Origin: JAIBJN01 sp963784175
Lineage (GTDB): Bacteria; Actinomycetota; Thermoleophilia; Gaiellales; Gaiellaceae
Length of the DNA stretch: 64,000 bases
Direction of reading: 5' to 3'
NCBI GenBank assembly: GCA_963784175.1
Contig: CAWAQJ010000013.1
Coordinates: forward strand, 1 to 64,000
The stretch's first letter is position 1; the number at the start of each line of letters is the position of its first letter. Under the pieces are notes generated by a model. That model made no database searches. It saw only the letters and a list, made by a program, of their open reading frames with translations, and was not told where the DNA came from. A program made the translations under genes and the position numbers. Below are positions 52,167-59,789 of the stretch, in pieces.

Positions 52167-53054
52167 ATCGCAGGGCATCTCCGCATAGAGAGCCGGCCCA
52201 CCCTTCGCTCGCCTGTTCTCGTCGCCGCGTTCAGGGGCTGGAACGACGGCGCGCAGGGCGCCTCGCTCGCGGCGAGCTTTCTCGCCCAGAACTGGAGCGC
52301 CGAGCGGTTCGCGGACGTCGATCCCGAGGAGTTCTACGACTTCCAGGCCGTCCGCCCGCACGTCCGGCTCGAGGACGGGATCACGCGGCATATCGACTGG
52401 CCCGAGAACGTCCTCTACCACGCGGCAATTCCGGGACTCGAGCGCGACGCCGTGCTCCTTCTCGGCATCGAGCCGAATACGCGCTGGCGGACGTTCGCAG
52501 GCGAGATCTCAGGCCTGGCCAAGGATCTCGGCGTCGAGCTCGTCGTCACGCTCGGTGCCCTCCTCGCGGACGTGCCGCACACCCGGCCCTCGCCCGTCAC
52601 CGGGTCGGCGAGCGACCCCGATCTGGTGCAGGAGCTGGGCCTCACGTCCTCGCGCTACGAGGGCCCGACCGGCATCGTCGGCGTCCTGCACGAATCCTGC
52701 CGCGCGGCGGGAATACCCTCCGCGAGCCTCTGGGCCGCGGTCCCGCACTACGTGTCGCTCGCAGCCAGCCCAAAGGCCGCGCACGCGCTCTGCGAGCGCC
52801 TGGCGGTCCTCCTCGGTACCACGCTCGACCTCTCGGATCTCGAGCGAGCGGCCGACGCCTACGAGCTCCAGGTGAGCGCGGCCGTCGCCCAGGACGAGGA
52901 GACCGAGGCGTACGTGCACGAGCTCGAGACCAGGCGCGACGCGCTCGGCGAGGAGCTCGAGGTCCCTTCCGGGGACTCGCTCGCGGCCGAGCTCACCCGC
53001 TTCCTCAAGGAGCACGAGGAGCGGACGCGCCAGGACCGCGAGGAAGACGTCTAG
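52167..53054 (+). CDS. PAC2 family protein (proteasome assembly chaperone-like), no canonical start codon
   Basis: About 295 residues of PAC2 fold. The family N-terminus LRIESRPTLRSPVLVAAFRG followed by WNDGAQGA is encoded in the same frame as ctaA, directly after its UAG stop, yet no ATG, GTG, TTG or CTG lies between that stop and codon 96 (GTG 52452). Initiation at AUC 52167 or AUA, or sequence error, must be assumed. C-terminal tail is a charged helix (FLKEHEERTRQDREED). Actinobacterial PAC2 proteins accompany the proteasome, but no proteasome genes are in the window. Confidence 0.8.
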   Translation: MAGHLRIESRPTLRSPVLVAAFRGWNDGAQGASLAASFLAQNWSAERFADVDPEEFYDFQAVRPHVRLEDGITRHIDWPENVLYHAAIPGLERDAVLLLGIEPNTRWRTFAGEISGLAKDLGVELVVTLGALLADVPHTRPSPVTGSASDPDLVQELGLTSSRYEGPTGIVGVLHESCRAAGIPSASLWAAVPHYVSLAASPKAAHALCERLAVLLGTTLDLSDLERAADAYELQVSAAVAQDEETEAYVHELETRRDALGEELEVPSGDSLAAELTRFLKEHEERTRQDREEDV

Positions 53055-54691
53055 CCGAACGTGAAGGCGTAGGCTTCGGTCCCCGGCGAGAAGCTGAGGT
53101 CGAGGACGTGGTCGCGCTTCTCGCCCGGGATGCGCGCCAGGGTGTAGAGGTCGTCCTGAGTCACCTGCACCGTGCCGACCGGCTCGTCGTCGAGCGTGAC
53201 CTCGACCGCCTTTCGGTCACCTTCGGTGCCGAGGACGAGGAAGACGTTGCTCCCGTGGAAGGCGAGCCGGAGCCGGGCGTTGCTCCCGGCGACGATCCGC
53301 TCGCCCTCGACCGTCCAGCGGCCGCCGTAGGCGACGCCGTGGAGTGGGACGAACTTCGGGATCGAGTACTCGCCCTCCTGATCCGGAAGGAGGCGCGAGC
53401 CGACGAAGCGGTCGAGCCGCTGGTAGCCGAGGTAGGTCTCGGGCGTCTGCTCGCCGCTCGGCGTCTCGTCCTCGATCTCGTTCGAGACGAGCGGGCCTGA
53501 CGTGTCCTCGGCGAGCAGCTCGCGGATGATGCGCTCGCTCTCCTCGTAGTCGCCCTCGCCGAAGTGGACGTAGCGGAGGTGCCCGCGTCGGTCGACGAAG
53601 TACTTGGCGGGCCAGTACCGGTTCTGGAACGCCTCCCAGGTGCCGTACTCGTTGTCGAGCGCGACCGGATAGGAGATCTCCTGATCACGGACGGCCCGGC
53701 GCACGTTGTCGGGCTCGCGCTCGAAGGCGAACTCGGGCGTGTGGACGCCGACGATCACCAGGCCGTCGTCGCGGTACTCGTCGTACCACGCGCGGATGTG
53801 CGGGAGCGTGCGCAGGCAGTTGATGCACGAGTACGTCCAGAAGTCGAGCAGGACGACCTTTCCGCGCAGCTCCGCGATCGTCAGCGGCGGTGAGTTGACC
53901 CACTCCTCGATGCCGGCGAAGTCGGGCGCGGGGCCGTAGTCGTCGAGGCGCTCCTCGCGGGCGAGCCCGGACGTGCCGACGAGATCCTCGAGCTCCGTTC
54001 GAGCGGCGGCGCTCTCCTCGAGGCTCTGCAGGGCCTTCGTGTACTCGGGCACGCGCGTCCGCAGGTCCCGGTCGACCCCGTAGACCATGAGCACGGCGAC
54101 GCCGAGGACGGCCACCCCGAGCGCCCGCCGCACGAAGGGAGCGTGTGCGCGAACGGGCTTCAGGTTCATGCCGCGCTGCGCAGCGATCGCGACTCCGAGG
54201 AGGACAAGGCCGGCGCCGAGGCCGTAGGCCAGGGTGATGAGGACGGCCTCGAGCCCGAGGTCCTTCGTCGCGGCGACGGTCGCGACGGCGCCGATCACCG
54301 GGCCCGCGCACGGCGTGAAGATCAGCCCGAGGCTGACCCCGAGCACGAACCCGCTGCCGACGTCTCCCGGGTGCCGGCGCGAAAGTGCCTGGAACGGGCG
54401 GGACAGCAGCTCGCCGAGCGGCGCCCAGAGAAGCGAGAGCCCGACGACGATGACGACGCCGATGGCGAGGTTCCTCAGAAGGTCGTCGGGCAGCCCGAGC
54501 GCCGACAGGAGGGCGGTCGCGGTCAGCGTGAAGACCGTGAAGCTCGCGACCAGGCCGGCGACGATGGCATAGGGCCGGCGCTTCCCTCCCGTGGCGCCTC
54601 CCGCGAGGACGATGGGCAGCACGGGAAGGACGCAGGGCGAGACGGCGGTGACCACGCCCGCGACGAAGGCGACGGCGAGCAGCAGCAGCAT
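53051..54691 (-). CDS. dipZ: DipZ: CcdA transporter fused to thioredoxin-like and C-terminal beta domain
   Basis: A 546-residue fusion. CcdA-type electron-transfer domain, residues 1-210, with Cys in AVSPCVLPVLP and FTPCAGPVIG. A periplasmic thioredoxin/TlpA domain follows at about 250-400, with active site YSCINCLRTLP, and then the DipZ C-terminal carbohydrate-binding-like domain. It passes reductant across the membrane for extracytoplasmic disulfide reduction and cytochrome c maturation. ATG 54691. Convergent with PAC2 (4 bp overlap). Confidence 0.94.
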   Translation of the reverse strand: MLLLLAVAFVAGVVTAVSPCVLPVLPIVLAGGATGGKRRPYAIVAGLVASFTVFTLTATALLSALGLPDDLLRNLAIGVVIVVGLSLLWAPLGELLSRPFQALSRRHPGDVGSGFVLGVSLGLIFTPCAGPVIGAVATVAATKDLGLEAVLITLAYGLGAGLVLLGVAIAAQRGMNLKPVRAHAPFVRRALGVAVLGVAVLMVYGVDRDLRTRVPEYTKALQSLEESAAARTELEDLVGTSGLAREERLDDYGPAPDFAGIEEWVNSPPLTIAELRGKVVLLDFWTYSCINCLRTLPHIRAWYDEYRDDGLVIVGVHTPEFAFEREPDNVRRAVRDQEISYPVALDNEYGTWEAFQNRYWPAKYFVDRRGHLRYVHFGEGDYEESERIIRELLAEDTSGPLVSNEIEDETPSGEQTPETYLGYQRLDRFVGSRLLPDQEGEYSIPKFVPLHGVAYGGRWTVEGERIVAGSNARLRLAFHGSNVFLVLGTEGDRKAVEVTLDDEPVGTVQVTQDDLYTLARIPGEKRDHVLDLSFSPGTEAYAFTFG

Positions 54692-54728
54692 CGTCGATCG
54701 ATGCTACTCCGAGGTTCTGAACGGAGCC

Positions 54729-57236
54729 TTACGCGGTCTTCTCGGCCGCCTGCACAACAGGCACGGCCGGAGCTTGCTCGACCGGCTTGGCGGGCCTGCC
54801 CTTGCCGTCGTTGGGGCGCCCGTTCGCGGACTGGCCTCTGCCCTGCGCCTCCTCGCCCTTGCGCCGCTTCTTGCGGCGCCGGCGCCGCGACTTGCTCGAC
54901 GGCTGCTTCGGCGCGGGAAGGTTGTCGGCGAGCGCGTTGGCGACTTCGTGGATCGACCCAATGCGCTCGCGCACGCCGTCGATGAGCTTCTGTGCCGTAG
55001 GCGTGTAGGCCTCCGCGGAGGCGAGGAGCGCGACGGCCACGTGGATCGGCTGCTCGAGCGCGACGTTCACGAGGCGGGCCGCGTTTTCCTCGTGGCGGTG
55101 GCCGCGGGAGTTCGTGAGCGCCCCCAGGAGGCGCTTCGCCTCGGGCAGGTCGGCGCTGGCGCGGCGGTCCTGGATCTTCCGGGTCGAGCGCGCGAGCCGC
55201 CAGGTCCAGCGCGCGATGATGTCTACGGGCGCGTCGACCTTGCCCTCGCCGATCGCGCGCAGGAGCACCCGCACGCCCTGGACGCGGTCCTTGTCCCACG
55301 TCGGGGCCGAGGTCACCATCGTCACGAGGTCGTCGAAGTCGGCACGGTCGACGGTGACCGCGACGCGGTCGCCGAGGGCGGAGAGGCGCAGGCGGCGGTT
55401 CGGGTTCTCGGCGGCACAGCTCATGAGGAAGGCCTCGCGGCACTCCTTGCTGGCGAGGGCGAGCTTCTCGGCGAAGGCCTGGCGCTCCTCGAAGCGCACC
55501 TGGCGGCCGGCTATTCGGGCCCACAGGAGCTGTTCGTCGTCCGCAAGGCGGCCGGGGCCCACGCGCTCCCATTCGCGCGTGATGACCGCCACGCGGCGGC
55601 GCGCGTCCGGCGTCACCGGCACGAGCCAGGGCGCGGGCGAGAGCTTGCGCTTCGCGCGCCGCTGGACGCGTCGCCGCGGCGCCGGCGTGACCCGTGCGCC
55701 GGGCCGGTAGAAGTCCGAGTCGAGCAGGCTGTGAATCGTGATCGTGCGGTCGTTGTGCGTGGCCGCGTCGTCGACGAAGTCCACGACGACGCCCGCCTCC
55801 TTGCGCGGCGCGAGGCGCATGATGCGGCCGATGCGCTGCTGGTAGACGCGGCGGCTCGCCGTCGGGGCGAGGTGCATGCAGATCGTCGCCCTGGGTGAGT
55901 TCCAGCCTTCGGCGAGCAGCTGGGCGTTGACGAGGATGTTGATCTCTCCGCGCTCGTAGGCGGCGAGCGTCTCGGCAAGCTTCACGGGCGGCGTCCGCCC
56001 GCTCACGGCCTCGGCCTTGAGGCCTGCCGCGCGGAACTCCCGCGCCAGGTTGTACGCGTGCTCGACGCCGGCCGCGTACACGATCCCCGGCGTCTCGGCG
56101 AAGCGGTCGCGGTAGAGGCTCGCGGCGGCCTGGTTGAAGATCTCCTGGTCGAGGACCTTGGCCAGGATCTCCTGGTCGTAGTCCCCGCCCACGATCGGCA
56201 CGGACGAGATCGCGGCCGCCGGTCTCACCCTGAGCGAGCGGAGCGGCGCGATCAGCCCGCGGCGCGCGGCGTCGCCGAGCGGCAGGTCGTCGACCGAGGC
56301 AGGGAAGACGTCCGAGACCTGCTTGGCGATCAGCTGCTCGGTCGCCGTCATGCCGATGTAGATCGGCTCGGTCAGGCTCCGGATGGCGGCGCTCGTCTTT
56401 TCCCCGAGCGCCGTGTGGGCCTCGTCGCAGATGACCAGCTGGTAGGCCTTGCGCGAGAGGGAGTCGACGTGCCGCGCGAACCACGCGTACGTCTGGATCG
56501 TGATCGGGTTCTCGCGGAGCGGCTCGCGGTCGCGCAGCACCGCGTCGTGAAAGCGGTCGCCGTAGCCCTCCGTCGTCAGGTCGCTCGTGAACTGGTTCAC
56601 GAGCAGGCGCCGGTGCGTGAGGATGAGCACGCCCATGGTCTTCGCCGCCTCGACGAAGCCGGCAGCGGCGATCGTCTTCCCGGAGGCCGTGGGGTGGCGG
56701 AAGCGGAAGCGCCTGACCGCGCCCGGGTCCTCCCCCGGCGCGTCGGCTTCGGCGACCTCCTCCTCGTCCGAGCCCTCGTCCGGGCCGGCCTCCTCCTCGA
56801 AGTCTTCCTCCTCGTCCGTGCGCTCCTCGAGCTGCACGGGGTGCCCGTTGCCGTCGCCGTTCCCGTTCTCCGCTTCGTCCTCGTGCCGGGCGATCAGCTC
56901 GGCCAGCATCCCGGCGAGCGCGTCGATCTGGTGCCGGCGCAGCTCCGTTCCCGACGCGAGCCTGGGAGGGCGGTCGGTCAGCACGCGCTCGAGGCCGAGC
57001 ATGAGCGCGTAGTTCACCTTCCACTCGGGCGAAGGGGAGCGCCTGCCGGTGTCCATCTCGAGGAGTGCAGCGTCGAGCGCACGCCGCCGTGCGTGGCCCT
57101 CGGCGAGCACGTCAGCGGCGCTTTCGCCGGAGTGGAGGATGGACTCCCCTGACCACGCCTCCGCGCGGAGGGCGGCTGCCGTCAAGGCGTCCGTTTCCTC
57201 CGACTGGACAGTCGGATGGTGGATTGCTTCTTGCAT
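54729..57236 (-). CDS. SF2 DEAD/DEAH-box helicase with Arg/Lys-rich C-tail
   Basis: About 835 residues. Walker A in RHPTASGKTIAAA, DEAH box ICDEAHTAL, motif III IGMTATEQL, motif VI YQQRIGRIMRLAP. An acidic insertion (about residues 120-170) precedes Walker A, and the C-terminus carries SKSRRRRRKKRRKG and a low-complexity tail. The core resembles type III restriction Res-subunit/ResIII-like helicases. No methylase or nuclease partner is nearby, so a DNA/RNA helicase of unknown role is the cautious call. ATG 57236. Confidence 0.88.
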   Translation of the reverse strand: MQEAIHHPTVQSEETDALTAAALRAEAWSGESILHSGESAADVLAEGHARRRALDAALLEMDTGRRSPSPEWKVNYALMLGLERVLTDRPPRLASGTELRRHQIDALAGMLAELIARHEDEAENGNGDGNGHPVQLEERTDEEEDFEEEAGPDEGSDEEEVAEADAPGEDPGAVRRFRFRHPTASGKTIAAAGFVEAAKTMGVLILTHRRLLVNQFTSDLTTEGYGDRFHDAVLRDREPLRENPITIQTYAWFARHVDSLSRKAYQLVICDEAHTALGEKTSAAIRSLTEPIYIGMTATEQLIAKQVSDVFPASVDDLPLGDAARRGLIAPLRSLRVRPAAAISSVPIVGGDYDQEILAKVLDQEIFNQAAASLYRDRFAETPGIVYAAGVEHAYNLAREFRAAGLKAEAVSGRTPPVKLAETLAAYERGEINILVNAQLLAEGWNSPRATICMHLAPTASRRVYQQRIGRIMRLAPRKEAGVVVDFVDDAATHNDRTITIHSLLDSDFYRPGARVTPAPRRRVQRRAKRKLSPAPWLVPVTPDARRRVAVITREWERVGPGRLADDEQLLWARIAGRQVRFEERQAFAEKLALASKECREAFLMSCAAENPNRRLRLSALGDRVAVTVDRADFDDLVTMVTSAPTWDKDRVQGVRVLLRAIGEGKVDAPVDIIARWTWRLARSTRKIQDRRASADLPEAKRLLGALTNSRGHRHEENAARLVNVALEQPIHVAVALLASAEAYTPTAQKLIDGVRERIGSIHEVANALADNLPAPKQPSSKSRRRRRKKRRKGEEAQGRGQSANGRPNDGKGRPAKPVEQAPAVPVVQAAEKTA

Positions 57237-57332
57237 GGACGCAGCGCAGTTGCGCTGCCCGAACCAGAGAGTGTGCGCGAGTAATCTCGCGCCGGCACTC
57301 ACATCATACCGGATCCAGGGGGCTGCAGTCCT

Positions 57333-58637
57333 CTAGGACTGGAGCTTTGACGCGACGGCCTTCTGCATTCCGACGGCCTTTTTCATGTACTCGTACGCCA
57401 TCTCGGCGTTGTCCTCGGCTTCGTACAGCTCGGCCATCTGGGCGTAGACCGTGGCCAGGTAGCGATTGGGATTGGTCGGGCGCAGGAGCTCCGCCGCCAG
57501 CTCGTAGAGCTCGAGCGCGCGCCCCCTGTCGCCCATCTCCTCGTAGATCTCCGCGAGGGTCGAATAGCTCCTCGCCGCGTCCTCAGGAGCGGCGTCCGAG
57601 ATGATCCCCGCGATCTGCATCGCGAGCGCGGCCGCCTCTTCCTTGCGCCCCAGCCTCGTGAGCGCGCGCGCCTCCTCGAGACGGTACTGCGCCCGCTCGA
57701 CGGCGTTCCCGCTCGTTTGCAGGAGCGGCCAGCCCTCCTCCAGCAGGACGAGCGCCTCGTCGGGCCGGTCCCTGTCGAGCTCGATGTGGGCCAGGAGCTG
57801 GTGCGCCCGTGCCGTGCGGTACGTGTCTTCCGTCATCCGGAGCACCTCGAGCGCCCTGCGGGCGTACCGCGCGGCTGTCTCGCTGTCGTTTCGCTCGGCG
57901 TGCAGGCGCGACTGCGTCCAGTAGAGGTTGATGCGCACGTTGGGGTTGATGGAGTCCTTGCCGATCGCGAGGGCGTTGGCGAGGACTTCCTCCGCCCGGC
58001 CGAAGTTGCCGCTGTCGATGAGCGCGTCGCCGAGGAGGAGCTGGAAGCGGATGCGCTCCAGCTGGTCCTCGCGGGCGTCCGCGGCGGCAAGGCACCGCTC
58101 GAAGACGGCGATCGCCGACTCGAGCTCGCCGACCATCGCGTACGCGCGACCGAGGGAGTCCGCCACATCGGGGTTGCCCGCCTCGTCCGAGCCCGAGAGC
58201 TGGATGGCGGTCTCGAAGTGGTCGATCGCCGTTCTGGGGTCGCCGCGCCTGTAGGCGACCTGTCCCAGGCCCGCGTGCGCGAGCGAGAGGTCGCCGTTGC
58301 CCGCGGACCCGTCGAGAAGCTGCGTGTAGAGGTCGTGGGCGAGGTCGAGGTCGTCGAGCCTCAGCGCGACTTCGGCCTCCAGCGTCTTGCTGTCGCGCGC
58401 CTCGGGGTCCGACCCCGTCGCGAGGTAGTCCTCGGAGACTCCGAGCCGGCGTCCGAGCTCGCGAAGGAGCTGCAGGGACGGGATCCGGTCACCGGACTCG
58501 ATCCGCGAGATGTATGCAGGCGAGCAGCCCGAGAAGGCCAGCTGCCGCTGGCTGAGCCCGGCGGTCTCCCGCGCGGCGCGAAGGCGATTGCCTACCGCCT
58601 GTGGATCGTCGACGTGTGTTGACTTTTGTCGTGGCAT
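57333..58637 (-). CDS. HTH_XRE-TPR regulator B, candidate RRNPP-type peptide receptor
   Basis: A 434-residue paralogue in design of regulator A. HTH at residues 15-75 (NRLRAARETAGLSQRQLAFS, CSPAYISRIESGDRIPSLQL). TPR array from about 85 to 425, e.g. LGQVAYRRGDPRTAIDHFET and LAEIYEEMGDRGRALELYEL. Starts ATG 58637 with TACATT at 58647-58652 as a possible -10, giving a leaderless mRNA. Divergent across a 78-bp gap from a 25-codon exported peptide gene. Sequence identity to regulator A is low outside the HTH, so they would be distinct receptor-peptide pairs. Peptide sensing is inference. Confidence 0.9.
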   Translation of the reverse strand: MPRQKSTHVDDPQAVGNRLRAARETAGLSQRQLAFSGCSPAYISRIESGDRIPSLQLLRELGRRLGVSEDYLATGSDPEARDSKTLEAEVALRLDDLDLAHDLYTQLLDGSAGNGDLSLAHAGLGQVAYRRGDPRTAIDHFETAIQLSGSDEAGNPDVADSLGRAYAMVGELESAIAVFERCLAAADAREDQLERIRFQLLLGDALIDSGNFGRAEEVLANALAIGKDSINPNVRINLYWTQSRLHAERNDSETAARYARRALEVLRMTEDTYRTARAHQLLAHIELDRDRPDEALVLLEEGWPLLQTSGNAVERAQYRLEEARALTRLGRKEEAAALAMQIAGIISDAAPEDAARSYSTLAEIYEEMGDRGRALELYELAAELLRPTNPNRYLATVYAQMAELYEAEDNAEMAYEYMKKAVGMQKAVASKLQS

Positions 58638-58715
58638 CTGACGCCTAATGTAGAGTCACGCATTGCCCTCGGGCCCGGGGCTGTCCAGCTGTCGGTACGA
58701 CGAAAGGATGGCTCC

Positions 58716-58793
58716 ATGAAGATTCGGGTGGCTGTGCTTTGCGCTGCGCTGGGGTCGTTCGCCGCCCTTGTCGGCGGAACGCCCTGGCATTAG
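58716..58793 (+). CDS. Tiny exported peptide gene B (candidate signalling peptide)
   Basis: A 25-codon gene: ATG 58716, with AAAGGA eight bases upstream. The product has a short basic N-terminus (MKIRVAVLCAAL), a hydrophobic stretch containing one Cys, and a tail ending GGTPWH. It is followed 15 bp later by a perfect 14-bp terminator, so the transcript contains little else. Position opposite an HTH-TPR gene and the size/topology match peptide A. The single Cys near residue 9 might also suit lipidation, but no lipobox is clear. Confidence 0.75.
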   Translation: MKIRVAVLCAALGSFAALVGGTPWH

Positions 58794-58807
58794 CGTAGGA
58801 AGATCGT

Positions 58808-58845
58808 AACGGGGTGGCGGGCAATTTTCATCCCGCCACCCCGTT
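58808..58845 (+). terminator. Strong terminator after peptide gene B
   Basis: Perfect 14-bp stem (58808-58821 / 58832-58845, arm GGGGTGGCGGG) with an ATTTTC-containing loop, followed by CCCTTTAG. Confidence 0.9.
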
Positions 58846-58852
58846 CCCTTTA

Positions 58853-59016
58853 GCGATGCGGCCTCGGGGGCTCCGACAGGCGACCCGCTCGGTCGGGGAG
58901 AGTCGTCAGAACGGGCGCAGGCGAGGAGCTGGAGAGGTGGAGGAGTGGCGAATCGCATCGCAGGTGTCGGGCCGCCGGAGAAGAGTCGGGGGCCCGCCTG
59001 CGGATGCGGGCCCCCG
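58853..59016 (+). ncRNA. Candidate structured RNA next to peptide gene B
   Basis: Closing helix GCGATGCG (58853-58860) with CGCATCGC (58954-58961), perfect over 8 bp across a 93-base interior that can form CTCCGAC/GTCGGGGAG pairing. It is followed by a hairpin with CGGGGGCCCGC arms (58987-58997 / 59006-59016). No known family recognised; strand assumed plus. Confidence 0.4.
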
Positions 59017-59117
59017 GAGCATCAACGGCACTGACTATTGTCGTTTGTAATCGGTCAGCGGGCCTCCCCGCAACGGGTGATATCGGGGGTGTCGGAAGGG
59101 GGAGCTAGGCTCGGAGC

Positions 59118-59789
59118 ATGGATTGGGACGGCCACGCCGAGCGGGAGGAGGGCCGCTACGCCGACGGGCTGGCCCGCCTTCCCTCGGAGCCCGACCCGCG
59201 GCAGAAGCAGCTCGTGCGCGTCGCCATGGCGGCGACGGGCGCGGGCCTGGCCCGCCTGATGCAGGGCCGCCGGGCGGAGGCGGCCGGCTGGTTCGCCCGC
59301 TCCGCGGAGCGCTTTCGCGAGAGCTACGCGGACGCGCCGCCCGGCAGCTGGGGGCGGCTCATCGGGGCGATCAAGGCCCGCCTGCTGGCCGGCGACCAGC
59401 AGGGTGCAGAGGCCGATGCGGCCTGGGCCCTGGAACAGGGCCCCGCGGTCGCCGAGTCGCCGATCGGGCACTACGCGACCGCGCTCGCGCTCCTCGTTCT
59501 CGGCCGCGACGACGAGGCGGCGGTGACGGCGGCGCGCCTGGCGGAGGCGCCGGAGGAGTCCTTCCCACGCCCGGTGGCAGACACGCTCGCCGCCCTCGCG
59601 GCCGGCGACAGCGTCGCCTACCTGGAGGCCGTGTCGCTCGTGCTCGAGTCCTTCGAGACCCGGGACGACTACCTCGAGGACATTCCCGTCGCCGACACGG
59701 TCGTCGTCCTCCAGGCGCTCGCGGAGCGCCGCGGGGTCGCAGCCGGGCTTCGCTCGCCGCTCCTGCCGGAGGTATCGGCCGCGGGCTAG
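59118..59789 (+). CDS. TPR-like helical protein of unknown function
   Basis: A 223-residue all-helical protein: repeated A-rich helices such as GAGLARLMQGRRAEAAGWFA and ALALLVLGRDDEAAVTAARL. Acidic, soluble, no signal peptide. ATG 59118 with GGGGGAG upstream. It is a TPR-like scaffold with no enzyme motif. Convergent with the MshEN-repeat gene (4 bp overlap). Confidence 0.8.
   Translation: MDWDGHAEREEGRYADGLARLPSEPDPRQKQLVRVAMAATGAGLARLMQGRRAEAAGWFARSAERFRESYADAPPGSWGRLIGAIKARLLAGDQQGAEADAAWALEQGPAVAESPIGHYATALALLVLGRDDEAAVTAARLAEAPEESFPRPVADTLAALAAGDSVAYLEAVSLVLESFETRDDYLEDIPVADTVVVLQALAERRGVAAGLRSPLLPEVSAAG

Larger units (their letters stand above)
58794..59117 (+). other. 324-bp intergenic region after peptide gene B
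   Basis: Contains the terminator at 58808-58845, a paired segment 58853-58961 and a second 11-bp perfect hairpin at 58987-59016. No convincing ORF. The run-up to the next gene has GGGGGAGC as a possible ribosome site. Confidence 0.65.

Noticed and set aside
54729..57236. Type III restriction or defence island
   Set aside because: The helicase core resembles Res subunits, but no methylase, nuclease or other defence gene is adjacent.
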